A stretch of DNA of 64,000 bases, taken from assembly GCF_900108065.1 (NCBI RefSeq), contig NZ_FNVQ01000007.1, forward strand, positions 166,004 through 230,003. The letters are read 5' to 3'. The notes under the pieces are model-generated. The model did no database searches and was not told the DNA's origin. It was given only the letters and a program-made list of their open reading frames with translations. This DNA comes from Marinobacterium lutimaris. GTDB taxonomy: Bacteria > Pseudomonadota > Gammaproteobacteria > Pseudomonadales > Balneatricaceae. The translations under genes and the position numbers were made by a program. Of this stretch, positions 9,141 to 18,629 are shown one piece after another (position 1 is the first letter of the stretch; each line of letters starts with the position of its first letter).

Positions 9141-12100
9141 CTAGTTCAGATTTTCCCTCAGCCGCGTGGCGCTGCCGTACGCGGCCTCAAAATCGAAATT
9201 GTCCGCCTGTTTCAGCAGGCGGGCTACCGGTGCGGCCAACGGCCCCGGCGGGGTTATCTCCGCCAGGTGGCGGGCCTTTTCAATGCTGTCGATATCGCCC
9301 ACTTCAAGTAGCTGGATCAGCTCATCCAGCGTGCTCGCCATCTCTTTGTCATCGATCGAAAGCCTGGGGTTAGCTTCCCGCTCCTCTTCAATGGCGGATG
9401 GTTCAGAGTAGCCCCTCATCGCCTCTATGGCCTGGCCCAGCGCCTGCTGGAAGCTTAGCAGCAGGTCCTCTGACGGTCGTTTGTTGCGCCGCAGTGAGTC
9501 TTCCAGCTCCGCGCTTTGCTGCTTCAGATCGGCCAGGGCAAGGTTGCCGGCGATCCCCTTCAGCGAATGTGCGATCAGCGCGGCCCGGGCAGGCTCTTCC
9601 TCGGCTATGGCCGCGGTGATGCGTTGGGCATCCTCGCTGTGCTGTTCGATGAACTGATCGCAGAGATGTTTCAGCAGCTGCTCATCGCCGCCGAAGCGGC
9701 GCAGCGCTGACTTGGTGTCGAAGGTGGGTACCTCAGCGTTGTCTTCGGCACTGACCTGCCAGCGTACCAGGCATTCCTGCAGGGGGGTGATATCCAGCGG
9801 CTTGCCCAGCAGGTCGTTCATGCCGGCTTCGTGCACGTTTGCAAGACACTCGGCTTCGTCGTGGGCGGTGAGGGCGATGATCGGCGTTCGGTTGTCCTGC
9901 TCGCGGATTTTACGGCTGGTTTCATAACCGTTGAGCCCCGGCATTTCGATATCCATCAGAATCAGGTTAAAGCGCCGTTCGCTGCTTAGCCTGATCGCAT
10001 CCTCGCCATTTTTACAGTGGCTCACCTTCAGGCCCAGGCGTTCAAGCATGCGCCGGGCGATCAGCGCGTTGATGCTGTTATCTTCCACCAGCAGGACATG
10101 GGGGGCAGCCGGTCTTGAAAAAGCGGTTTCCAGCGCGTTTGCCAGGGCGCGGGCCGTGAGCAGGTTGCATCCCACCGCCTTGTTGGAGCTGCGCTCCGCA
10201 TTGAAGCGTTCCAGCTGTTCAGGTGCGGCGAGGAGAATCAGCGGGGCGTCGCTGGAATAATGGCCGATCTCTCTCTCGTTGCCGACGCAATACAGGTCGA
10301 TCAGTGTGGCTGTCGGCTGTGTTTCACCGCTGTCTTGCTCCTCCAGCGGTTGGTAGCCGAGAAGATTGCACAGTGGCGCCAGGCGTCCCTGTGGATCGAT
10401 CAGGTGAACGGTACGCTGCTGGAGCGTTGTTGGAGGAGTCGGCTGGAAGGGTAGCTCCAGTCTGAGTGTAAAACAGCTGCCTTCGCCCTCTGTACTGCTG
10501 ACATCGATCACCCCGCCCATGGTGTGAGCGAGGCGGTAGCAGATCGAGAGGCCAAGCCCGGTGCCGCTGAAGCGACGGGTGGTGGAACTGTCGCCCTGGG
10601 AAAAGGGAGTACCGAGCAGCGCCAGTTTCTCGGCGCTGATTCCCACGCCTTGATCGGAAACCGAGATGCTGAGCTCCAGCTTGTCCGCTGTGCTCTGCCG
10701 GCTGCTGACCTGTACTCTGATTCTACCCTTGGGGCTGAATTTGATGGCGTTGTTGGTCAGCTTGACCAGGATCTGCCGCAGCCGCATGGGGTCGCCGATC
10801 AGCCGGTGGGTGTCTGGCGCCAGGTTTTCGATCATCAGGCTCAGACCCTTGTCGTGGGCCTGCATCGATTCGCCGTCATAGACTGCCTGCAGGACCTCGT
10901 CTAGATCGAAGCAGCTGTTGCGCAGCTTCAGCGTGCCGGAGTCCAGGTCGGAGAAGTCGAGTACATCGTCGATCACTTCCAGCAGGCTATGGGCAGAGAC
11001 GCGGATTTTGCTGGCGTAGTCCTTCTGCTTGGGCTCCAGTGGTGATTGCAGCAGCGTATCGCTGAAGCCGAGCAGGGCATTGAGTGGTGTGCGGATCTCA
11101 TGGCTCATGTTGGAGAGGAAGTTGGACTTGGCCGCCGCAGTGGTCTGGGCGGCATGCAGGGCTTTCTCGCGCGCCTCTTCCAGCTGCTGGGCTGTGCTGA
11201 TATCGCGGATCACACAGACCGCACGCAGATGAGCCTCATCCTGCACCAGCGGGCTGGCTACCAGGCTGACCGGAAAGGACGAGCCATCAGGGCGGATAAA
11301 CTCGAAGACCTGTTCTTTCTGCTCGCGGCTTGCGCCCAGGGTGCTTAGCACCGGGTCTTCCGGCAACTGGTCGAAGCCGGCCATTACCCCTGGATGCAGG
11401 ACGCTATTGAGGCACTCCTCCCGCTGGCGCCCCAGAAGACGCGCAGCAGCCTCGTTGATAAACAGGCAGATACCCTGGTCATCAATGACGTACACGCCCT
11501 CATCCATGCTGTCGGTAAGGTTCTTGAGGAAGTTTTTCTCCTCTTTGAACGCCTGCTCCAGGGCCTTGGCGCCGGTCAGGTCCGTCTGGATCGCGATAAA
11601 CTCAACCGGGGCGTTATTTTCATCGAAAATCGGCACGATGGTGGCTGCAACCCAGAAATTACTGCCGTCCTTGGCGCGGGAGTTTATCTCGCCACTCCAG
11701 ACTTCGCCGCGCAGCAATTGAGCGTCCATCTGCTCGAAGAACTCGGGCGGATGGTAAGCGGAGTGCACCAGGTCGTAGGTGCCGCCGAGAATCTCCTCAC
11801 GAGCGTAGCCGGAGAGCTTGCAGAAGCGGTCATTGACGTAGGTGACGATGCCGTCTGTATCGCTGATGCTGACGATGGCGTGCTGGTCGAGGGCAAATTT
11901 CTGCCGCGCCAACAGCTTCTGGACGCGGGCATTATCATTGATCAGACCGGCCAGCAGAGAGGGCAGTTCAGCGGTGCTGATATTCGTGTTGCGGGGTTCC
12001 GCAGAGGTTTTACGCAGCAGCTGGTTGATCGAAGACTCAACGGTTTCGATCATTTCGCTCAGTTGTGAGCGTTCCTGCTCAAGCTGTTGATTGGCGGCAA

Positions 12101-12197
12101 AGAGTTCTGCCGCCTTGTCTTCCAGCAGGCTTTCCGCCTCTTTGCGGGCGGCTCTTTCTCTCTCCAGGCGGCGTTGCCAGAGTGCTTCATCGGTCAT
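9141..12197 (-). CDS. Hybrid sensor histidine kinase (PAS-PAS-HisKA-HATPase-REC-HPt), H-NOX partner
   Basis: Cytoplasmic hybrid kinase of 1018 residues without membrane segments. Order of parts: N-terminal coiled coil (1-65), two PAS domains (about 100-215 and 220-345), HisKA with phospho-acceptor His366 (SHEIRTPLN), an ATPase domain (N box LTNNAIKF, G1 DQGVGIS, G2 GTGLGLSI), a receiver with Asp749 (LMDIEMPG), and a C-terminal HPt with His877 (AHSLKG). All phosphorelay residues are present. Its ATG overlaps the stop of the H-NOX gene, so the H-NOX protein is very likely its regulatory partner. The HPt output should pass phosphate to the HD-GYP response regulator encoded first in the operon. 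Direct NO control is inferred from family precedents. Confidence 0.92.
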   Translation of the reverse strand: MTDEALWQRRLERERAARKEAESLLEDKAAELFAANQQLEQERSQLSEMIETVESSINQLLRKTSAEPRNTNISTAELPSLLAGLINDNARVQKLLARQKFALDQHAIVSISDTDGIVTYVNDRFCKLSGYAREEILGGTYDLVHSAYHPPEFFEQMDAQLLRGEVWSGEINSRAKDGSNFWVAATIVPIFDENNAPVEFIAIQTDLTGAKALEQAFKEEKNFLKNLTDSMDEGVYVIDDQGICLFINEAAARLLGRQREECLNSVLHPGVMAGFDQLPEDPVLSTLGASREQKEQVFEFIRPDGSSFPVSLVASPLVQDEAHLRAVCVIRDISTAQQLEEAREKALHAAQTTAAAKSNFLSNMSHEIRTPLNALLGFSDTLLQSPLEPKQKDYASKIRVSAHSLLEVIDDVLDFSDLDSGTLKLRNSCFDLDEVLQAVYDGESMQAHDKGLSLMIENLAPDTHRLIGDPMRLRQILVKLTNNAIKFSPKGRIRVQVSSRQSTADKLELSISVSDQGVGISAEKLALLGTPFSQGDSSTTRRFSGTGLGLSICYRLAHTMGGVIDVSSTEGEGSCFTLRLELPFQPTPPTTLQQRTVHLIDPQGRLAPLCNLLGYQPLEEQDSGETQPTATLIDLYCVGNEREIGHYSSDAPLILLAAPEQLERFNAERSSNKAVGCNLLTARALANALETAFSRPAAPHVLLVEDNSINALIARRMLERLGLKVSHCKNGEDAIRLSSERRFNLILMDIEMPGLNGYETSRKIREQDNRTPIIALTAHDEAECLANVHEAGMNDLLGKPLDITPLQECLVRWQVSAEDNAEVPTFDTKSALRRFGGDEQLLKHLCDQFIEQHSEDAQRITAAIAEEEPARAALIAHSLKGIAGNLALADLKQQSAELEDSLRRNKRPSEDLLLSFQQALGQAIEAMRGYSEPSAIEEEREANPRLSIDDKEMASTLDELIQLLEVGDIDSIEKARHLAEITPPGPLAAPVARLLKQADNFDFEAAYGSATRLRENLN

Positions 12198-12739
12198 GGT
12201 TGGGTCGTGATGTAAAAGCTGGCTTTGTTATCTTCGTTGTCGCGGGCGCGAACCACTTCGATCTCATATTGCTGACCGTAATGGTTGGCGGCACCCTGGA
12301 TCAGGCCCAGTGCGAGATTGACGAAAGGCCGTTTTGATTCGTATTGCATGACAAGGTGGTTATCCGCTTCGCGGATGCACTCAAAGCTGGGCAGGCTGGC
12401 GCTGGGGTAGAGCGCCCGGACCTGGGTGTGAATGCTGGTCTCTATCCCCTGAAGAAGATCGAGCATGCTGTGACAATCCTCGATCATCTGGGGGTAACGC
12501 TGCACCAGCTGGTGAAACAGATATTCGCCGAAGGCCGGCACCAGATCGTCGGCGGGTATGCCGCTTATTTCGCTGAGGTGGATCGCCATACGGATGATGT
12601 CGTGGTGCTCATAGGAGCCCACGGCGGTATAGATGCCGCCGTACTGCAATTGGGGGTTTGCCAGCAGCTGGTCGGCAATTTCGGGAGAGAACTTCTCCTC
12701 GACCATCTCGATAAAGCTCGTATAGACAACACCTAGCAT
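12194..12739 (-). CDS. H-NOX heme nitric oxide sensor
   Basis: Stand-alone heme NO/oxygen-binding protein of 181 residues. The proximal heme ligand is His104 in IHTQVRALYP, and the heme-propionate clamp YxSxR is Tyr133-Ser135-Arg137 in YESKR. The N-terminus MLGVVYTSFIEMVEEKF is typical. By remembered alignment to the Thermoanaerobacter protein, the distal Tyr140 position is Leu142 here, which fits an NO-selective, not oxygen-binding, sensor. It lies 31 bases after the HD-GYP regulator and overlaps the hybrid kinase by four bases. Known H-NOX proteins of this type control the autophosphorylation of their adjacent kinase. Confidence 0.94.
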   Translation of the reverse strand: MLGVVYTSFIEMVEEKFSPEIADQLLANPQLQYGGIYTAVGSYEHHDIIRMAIHLSEISGIPADDLVPAFGEYLFHQLVQRYPQMIEDCHSMLDLLQGIETSIHTQVRALYPSASLPSFECIREADNHLVMQYESKRPFVNLALGLIQGAANHYGQQYEIEVVRARDNEDNKASFYITTQP

Positions 12740-12770
12740 CGCTGCGCTCCCGTCTTAACAGGCGAAAGGG

Positions 12771-13868
<1,098 letters not shown>

Positions 13869-13937
13869 GGCGGCGACATGGGCTTCTTTTATTGTTGTTT
13901 ACACTAGCCGACAGAGGGAACTGGTGTCGAGTCCTGG

Positions 13938-14411
13938 CTAGCGCCCGGACTTCTTTTTCTTTTCCCGTTTAGGCAGGCTGACGACGCTGGTTTCCGACCA
14001 GCGGTCATGCCAGGTCAGGCGCTCGTCACCGACTAGCATCCACAGGAAGCCAAGGCCAGCGGGAATCCAGGAAACGATGGAACAGAGAAAACGGATCAGT
14101 GCCTGGGTCCAGCTGATGCGCTGGCCATCAAAGGTCTGCACCCGCAGGCGCCAGGCCTGCATCCCCAGCGTCTGGCCATTTTTGGTCCAGAAATAACCGA
14201 AAAACAGGAAGCTGCAGCAGAACGCTGCTGACTGCATCGCTGCGCGACCCAGCGGGGAGATCACGCCCCCCTGATTGATCATCGTGCCGACAATGGCGAC
14301 GCCGAGCCAGATCGATATCAGGATTAAGCCGTCGTAAACCATCGACATGAGGCGTTTGCCAAAGCTGGCGGGGCGGATATCGCTGATCTCTTCTCGAAAG
14401 GGGCGCTGCAT
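13938..14411 (-). CDS. RDD family membrane protein
   Basis: Protein of 157 residues with the RDD-family pattern: an N-terminal Arg (FGKRLMSMVYDGLIL, around 17-31), three to four hydrophobic segments, the NGQTLGMQAWRLRV stretch near 78-91, and a charged C-terminus rich in Lys. The family is poorly understood; some members have been linked to ion transport. It lies 69 bases upstream of the HD-GYP gene on the same strand, with no clear terminator between, so co-transcription is possible. Confidence 0.85.
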   Translation of the reverse strand: MQRPFREEISDIRPASFGKRLMSMVYDGLILISIWLGVAIVGTMINQGGVISPLGRAAMQSAAFCCSFLFFGYFWTKNGQTLGMQAWRLRVQTFDGQRISWTQALIRFLCSIVSWIPAGLGFLWMLVGDERLTWHDRWSETSVVSLPKREKKKKSGR

Positions 14412-14492
14412 GTTCGGGGAAATCCTGGGCGGCAGAGAGGAAGCGGGCAGGGCCGGGGGCCTTTACCCGCTGGATCTGTTTCCGTGAGTGAA

Positions 14493-15302
14493 TCAGTTGC
14501 TGAACGGATCGATATATTTGCTCTTGAGCTCTTCGGCCAGCGCCTGAGCTTCACTGAGCTGGGCATCGGTCAGCTTCATCTTCATGCGGGTCTCGATGGC
14601 GCTGGCGGTACGATCACCCTGCTCCGCCACGTTGTAGAGCCAGGCGTAGGCGATGACGTCTGAATCCTTGCTGGTGTCGGTGCCATGATTGGTGGCGTAC
14701 AGCGTCCCGAGGAAGAACATCGCCTGCTGATGGCCCTGTTCGGCAGCCTTGAGATACCACTGCTCGGCGGTCTCGTAGTTCTGCTCGACACCGGTGCCGA
14801 AGTTGTAGGCGCGTCCTAGGTTGTGCCAGGCGGTCACGTTGCCCTGGTCGGCGGCTTTCTGGTACCAGCTGAAGGCGGTGTCCGGGTCGCGATCCACGCC
14901 CTGGCCGAATTCATACATTTCACCAATGCGGTTCTGGGCGCTGGCGTTGCCGGTTTCCGCGTCCGGCAGCAGGCTGTCGAACTCTTTCTTGAACGCTTTG
15001 TTTTTCAGGGCGCGAATGCTGTTGACGCTATCCAGGTTGCCCTGGCGGGCACCGCGCTCGTAGTAGCGCATCGCCTGTTCCGGGTCCGCTTCAACGCCCC
15101 AGCCGTTTTCGTACATCTTGCCGAGCATATTCAGTGCGTCGGCGTTGCCCTCTTGTGCCAGAGGGGTCAATTCCGTCATCGCTTCGGAGTAGTTCTGCTC
15201 ATCAAAGGCGCGCTTTGCAGCGCTGATCGAAGCGGCTGAGGCCAGCTCAACTTGGAAGCTGAGCAGCAGGCCGGCGGTTGTCATCAGTGCGATCTTTTTC
15301 AT
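14493..15302 (-). CDS. Secreted Sel1-repeat (TPR-like) protein
   Basis: Protein of about 269 residues with a signal peptide (MKKIALMTTAGLLLSFQ...ASA) and about five Sel1-like repeats (about residues 30-245), marked by units such as MLGKMYENGWGVEADPEQAM and WYQKAADQG. Such proteins act as scaffolds for protein contacts in the periplasm; no partner can be named. Two starts are possible, at 15311 (MGLMKK) and 15302 (MKK); the latter gives a standard signal peptide. It precedes the RDD gene on the same strand. Confidence 0.82.
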   Translation of the reverse strand: MKKIALMTTAGLLLSFQVELASAASISAAKRAFDEQNYSEAMTELTPLAQEGNADALNMLGKMYENGWGVEADPEQAMRYYERGARQGNLDSVNSIRALKNKAFKKEFDSLLPDAETGNASAQNRIGEMYEFGQGVDRDPDTAFSWYQKAADQGNVTAWHNLGRAYNFGTGVEQNYETAEQWYLKAAEQGHQQAMFFLGTLYATNHGTDTSKDSDVIAYAWLYNVAEQGDRTASAIETRMKMKLTDAQLSEAQALAEELKSKYIDPFSN

Positions 15303-15496
15303 TAAACCCATGCCTTGCGAAATAACTGACTGTCCCGGGCCCACGCTGGGCGGGCCCGCCGGTAAACTCTGCATTCGGCTACACATCTACCCCGCAAGGT
15401 CCGGAAAAGCTGAATCCGAACATTAGGAGTAACTTAAGTTTCTTCTAATATGGGTGCAAATTGTACCGGATTTCGCCGGCAGACGCAGCCCGGGCG

Positions 15497-15889
15497 TCAG
15501 TCTTTGCGCTGTGGGCTAAGCAGTTCGATCATGTAACCGTCTGGATCTTTGATGAAGGCCAGGATGCTGGTGCCATGCTTCATCGGCCCCGCCTCGCGAA
15601 CCACTTCGCCACCCTTGGCCTTGATCGCATCACAGGCGGCGTAAACATCTTCAACTTCGATGGCTATGTGGCCGTAACCGCTGCCCAGGTCATAGGCGCT
15701 GGTATCCCAGTTATGGGTCAGCTCCAGTGCAGCCTGTTCCGACTCATCGCCATAACCGACAAAGGCAAGGGTGAACTTGCCTTCCGGATAGTCTTTGCGA
15801 CGCAGCAGTTTCATGCCCAGGATGTCGGTGTAGAAGGAGATCGATTTATCCAGGTCGCCGACCCGAATCATGGTGTGAAGAAAGCGCAT
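15497..15889 (-). CDS. gloA: Lactoylglutathione lyase (glyoxalase I)
   Basis: Glyoxalase I (130 residues), which isomerises the hemithioacetal of methylglyoxal and glutathione to S-lactoylglutathione. The four metal ligands are all present at His5, Glu56, His74 and Glu122, the same numbering as the E. coli enzyme as I recall it, and the protein has the short, nickel-type length. It is a single gene with its own upstream gap, divergent from the phasin-like gene. Confidence 0.95.
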   Translation of the reverse strand: MRFLHTMIRVGDLDKSISFYTDILGMKLLRRKDYPEGKFTLAFVGYGDESEQAALELTHNWDTSAYDLGSGYGHIAIEVEDVYAACDAIKAKGGEVVREAGPMKHGTSILAFIKDPDGYMIELLSPQRKD

Positions 15890-16018
15890 GAGAGTACCTC
15901 GTGAAATTTTGCCAAACCGGCGTCTTGCGAAGATAAGTCTACAATGCTTAATTAAAGGAAACTGCGATTGAGTCAGTAGCTTCCTCTATAAGTAAATAAC
16001 ATAAGGATGGGGTGCGGC

Positions 16019-16342
16019 ATGTTTCAAGATATGAACAAAATGTTCAGCCAATCGATGGAACCGTTTAAGGAACTGGTCGATATCCAGACGAAGATGCTGG
16101 AAGAGCTGACCCGTCACCAGATGGATTGCACCAAGGCCTGTATCGAGGCCACCGTGCATCAGACACGGGAGCTGCAAAACTGTAAGACGCCTGGCGATAT
16201 CCTACAGCTTCAGCAGGCCTATGCCAAAGAGCTGGAAGACACGCTTAAATCCGCCAATCAGCAAAACCTCAAGGCACTGACCCAGGCCAGAGAGGCGATG
16301 GAAATCCTGACCAAAGGCGCGATGGATAAGTTCAGCGGTTAA
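16019..16342 (+). CDS. Phasin-family protein
   Basis: Small amphipathic helical protein (107 residues) resembling the phasin family, which coats polyhydroxyalkanoate granules. Residues such as MNKMFSQSMEPFKELVDIQ followed by long heptad-like helices are typical. The second ATG is preferred because GGGG lies six bases upstream of it, while the first ATG sits on top of the Shine-Dalgarno sequence. No polyhydroxyalkanoate synthase is present in the window, so a granule role is inferred only. Confidence 0.7.
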   Translation: MFQDMNKMFSQSMEPFKELVDIQTKMLEELTRHQMDCTKACIEATVHQTRELQNCKTPGDILQLQQAYAKELEDTLKSANQQNLKALTQAREAMEILTKGAMDKFSG

Positions 16343-16439
16343 GTTTCAGCCTGAAAATTAACGCGTTTGAAAAACAGCTGGGTTAGAAACTGAGTCAGAA
16401 AAACTAAGCCGGTAAGATAAAAACGAGTCGGTTAGAATG

Positions 16440-16469
16440 GAAAAGCAGCCCGCGAAGGCTGCTTTTTTG
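16440..16469 (+). terminator. Intrinsic terminator after phasin-like gene
   Basis: AAAAGCAGCC, a CGCGAA loop and GGCTGCTTTTTT form a perfect 10-base stem followed by a T-run. It lies 98 bases after the phasin-like stop and just before the flavodoxin gene. Confidence 0.88.
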
Positions 16470-16498
16470 TTGTTTAAGTTAGTGAACTGGATTGATAG

Positions 16499-17014
16499 AT
16501 GGAAAAGATTGGCCTTTTCTACGCCAGCACCACCGGCAACACCGAAACGGTTGCGGAACAGATCGCCGGACTTATCGGCGGTGAAGCGGTCGACCTGCAC
16601 GATCTGGCGGTGGACCCGGTCAGCAGCATCAATGATTATGAGCGGCTGATCTTCGGCATTTCGACCTGGGATTACGGTGAGCTGCAGGAAGATTGGGACG
16701 CGATCTGGGAAGAGCTTAAACAGCTCGACTTCAGTGGTCGTCGGGTGGCGCTGTTTGGCCTGGGTGATCAGATCGGCTACGGCGAATGGTTCGTAGATGC
16801 CATGGGGCTGCTGGCGGAGCTGCTGCAGGAGCGCGGAGCAGAACTGGTCGCGCCCTGGTCGGCCGAAGGTTATGAATTTGAGGAGTCCAAGGCGCTGACC
16901 GAAGATCGTAGCCAGTTTGTGGGCCTGGCTATCGATGAGGACGCCCAGTCCGGAGAAACCAGCGAACGTGTGGAGCGCTGGGTGCCGGAAGTGCTGGCAG
17001 CCTTCGATATTTGA
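16499..17014 (+). CDS. fldB: Long-chain flavodoxin
   Basis: FMN-binding electron carrier (171 residues). The phosphate-binding loop is at residues 9-15 (STTGNTE), and aromatic FMN-stacking residues are in STWDYGELQEDW (around 57-68) and GLGDQIGYGEWF (around 91-102). The roughly 20-residue insertion of long-chain flavodoxins is present. E. coli FldB is the closest by memory, but FldA cannot be excluded. Flavodoxins donate electrons to radical SAM and Fe-S biosynthetic enzymes. It lies between terminators and is probably transcribed from its own start, possibly with the following cytochrome gene. Confidence 0.85.
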   Translation: MEKIGLFYASTTGNTETVAEQIAGLIGGEAVDLHDLAVDPVSSINDYERLIFGISTWDYGELQEDWDAIWEELKQLDFSGRRVALFGLGDQIGYGEWFVDAMGLLAELLQERGAELVAPWSAEGYEFEESKALTEDRSQFVGLAIDEDAQSGETSERVERWVPEVLAAFDI

Positions 17015-17091
17015 GTTGTGCACTGCGGAACTTGATGCATCAGCATCGTCTAACAAAGTTGAAAACCATCCCAATAGAAGGAATCTAGAGA

Positions 17092-17535
17092 ATGAAGAAG
17101 CTTGTCATTGCAACACTCGGCGGCGCCCTGCTTGCAGGCAGCCTGAATGTATACGCTGACGATGTAGAGGACGCTATCGAGTATCGCCAGGGGGTTTTCC
17201 AGGCGATCAAATGGTACTTCGGTCCGATGGCCGGCATGGCCAAGGGCGATATCGAATATGATGCGGCCGAGTTTACCCGCCGTGCCGAGATGCTGAACCA
17301 GCTCAGCTACATGCCGGAAGAGGGCTTTATCGCCGGTTCCGACAAGGGCGACACCGATGCACTGCCGGCGATCTGGGAAGATATGGATCAGTTCAGCGCC
17401 GGTTTTGACAAGCTTCAGGAAAACACCGCAGCCCTGGCAGAAGCCTCCAAGTCTGGCGACATGGCCACCATCATGCCGGCCTTCGCCGAAGTGGGTAAAA
17501 CCTGCAAGGGCTGCCACGACAACTTCCGCGACTGA
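17092..17535 (+). CDS. Cytochrome c'
   Basis: Periplasmic four-helix-bundle cytochrome c' (147 residues) with a signal peptide cleaved after NVYA. The heme attachment site CKGCH (Cys138, Cys141, His142) is near the C-terminus, the diagnostic position for this class. Cytochromes c' have a five-coordinate heme that binds NO and CO and can protect cells from NO. A good ribosome binding site (GAAGGAA) precedes the ATG. The adjacent convergent cytochrome b561 may be its electron donor. Confidence 0.9.
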   Translation: MKKLVIATLGGALLAGSLNVYADDVEDAIEYRQGVFQAIKWYFGPMAGMAKGDIEYDAAEFTRRAEMLNQLSYMPEEGFIAGSDKGDTDALPAIWEDMDQFSAGFDKLQENTAALAEASKSGDMATIMPAFAEVGKTCKGCHDNFRD

Positions 17536-17590
17536 TTTTTATCGCGAATATCAGCAGATGTCGTGAGATCTGTGTGGGGTCTGCGGCAAG

Positions 17591-17625
17591 AGAAAGGGCG
17601 CCATCTGGCGCCCTTTTCTGTTTTT
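17591..17625. terminator. Bidirectional terminator between cytochrome genes
   Basis: AAAGGGCGCC and GGCGCCCTTT form a 10-base stem with an ATCT loop, flanked by A-rich and T-rich tracts (TTTTCTGTTTTT). It lies between the convergent cytochrome c' and cytochrome b561 genes and could serve both. Confidence 0.85.
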
Positions 17626-17650
17626 GCAGGCTGTGTTTTCGAGTAGGGAA

Positions 17651-18325
17651 TCAGCCGATCCAGTAGAGCGTGCCAAACAACGCTATTGCGATAACGGCGA
17701 CGACAGCGCCGCGCATGAACGGTGCCAGCGCCGGGTGACTGTGGACGTCGCTTACTGGTTTGCGGCCGTGGATCATCCCCTGTACCAGCGGCTCACGCTT
17801 GAAGCGCTGGTGATAGACCACACCCAGCAGATGCAGCCCCACAGCGGTGAGCAGAATATTGAAGTTGATCTTGTGCACGCTGGTCAGGAAAGAGGCGGTA
17901 TCGCCACTGACCATGGAGGTCAGCGGACCTTCGGTAAAGATATCGTCGGTGGCAAACAGACCGGTGATTCCCTGTACGGCACACAGAAGGATCAGCGCCA
18001 GGACCATCCAGCCGCCCAGCGGATTATGACCGGTGTAGGTGGGCGCTTTGCCGCTGAGCACCTGTTTGAGGTAGCTCAGCGTAAAACCGGGGCTGCGCAG
18101 AAAGTCCTTGAAACGCGAGTAGGGGCTGCCGGTAAACCCCCAGATCAGCCGGAACAGCACCAGCGAGACCACCGCGTAACCGGCGATCATATGCCAGCTC
18201 ATCCACATGCCGCCCTCTTCGCCGCTCCACCAGGCAAAGCCTATGGCGCCGACCAGGCCCCAGTGAAACAGGCGGGTAAAAACGTCCCACACGGGGAGTG
18301 CTTGGGTTTTGGTACTGGCGTCCAT
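17651..18325 (-). CDS. Cytochrome b561 family protein
   Basis: Inner-membrane b-type cytochrome (224 residues) of the prokaryotic cytochrome b561/Ni-Fe hydrogenase b-subunit family, with four main hydrophobic segments. Candidate heme ligands are His in RLFHWGLVG (near 21), SWHMIAGYAV (near 45), TSVHKINF (near 150) and VGLHLLGVVYHQRF (near 163). Such proteins pass electrons from quinol to periplasmic c-type cytochromes, which suits the convergent cytochrome c' gene. Function by family and context. Confidence 0.87.
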   Translation of the reverse strand: MDASTKTQALPVWDVFTRLFHWGLVGAIGFAWWSGEEGGMWMSWHMIAGYAVVSLVLFRLIWGFTGSPYSRFKDFLRSPGFTLSYLKQVLSGKAPTYTGHNPLGGWMVLALILLCAVQGITGLFATDDIFTEGPLTSMVSGDTASFLTSVHKINFNILLTAVGLHLLGVVYHQRFKREPLVQGMIHGRKPVSDVHSHPALAPFMRGAVVAVIAIALFGTLYWIG

Positions 18326-18629
18326 GTGTCTGGCTCCATTTGATCGTCACTGACAGGCTGTATGGCGGGATCTCGCTGCGGAGAACTTGGCCATATTTAA
18401 GGTTATAGATTTTAAGAGAAAAGCGTGACGAATTGGTTCCCAAATGAGCCGATTCCGAACGGTTTTTCGGTGAAAACCTGCTCGGCGCGGCAAACAGCGC
18501 CAGGGTTGCGACTGTTGCGACAGTTTTCCTGAGAGTTTCCTGCGATGTGGCGGCGTACACAATTCAAACAGCGGCCCGGATCAGGTAGAATACGCTCCTT
18601 TTTCCAAGCAGCGAGTTTTTGAAACCCAG
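18326..18629. promoter_or_regulatory. Gap with prfB promoter
   Basis: This 304-base gap separates the divergent cytochrome b561 and prfB genes. Towards prfB there is a -35 like TTCAAA (18563-18568), a 17-base spacer and a -10 TAGAAT (18586-18591). An AT-rich stretch around 18395-18420 lies towards the cytochrome gene and may be its promoter. No gene or conserved RNA was recognised. Confidence 0.5.

Noticed and set aside
14442..14469. GC-rich hairpin between Sel1 and RDD genes
   Set aside because: Imperfect pairing with no T-run; not good enough to call a terminator.
16358..17074. 238-codon frame opposite flavodoxin
   Set aside because: Antisense to a supported gene and crosses a terminator.
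17049..17091. Possible FNR/Dnr site upstream of cytochrome c'
   Set aside because: TTGATGCATCAG lacks the four-base spacing of TTGAT-N4-ATCAA, so it does not qualify.
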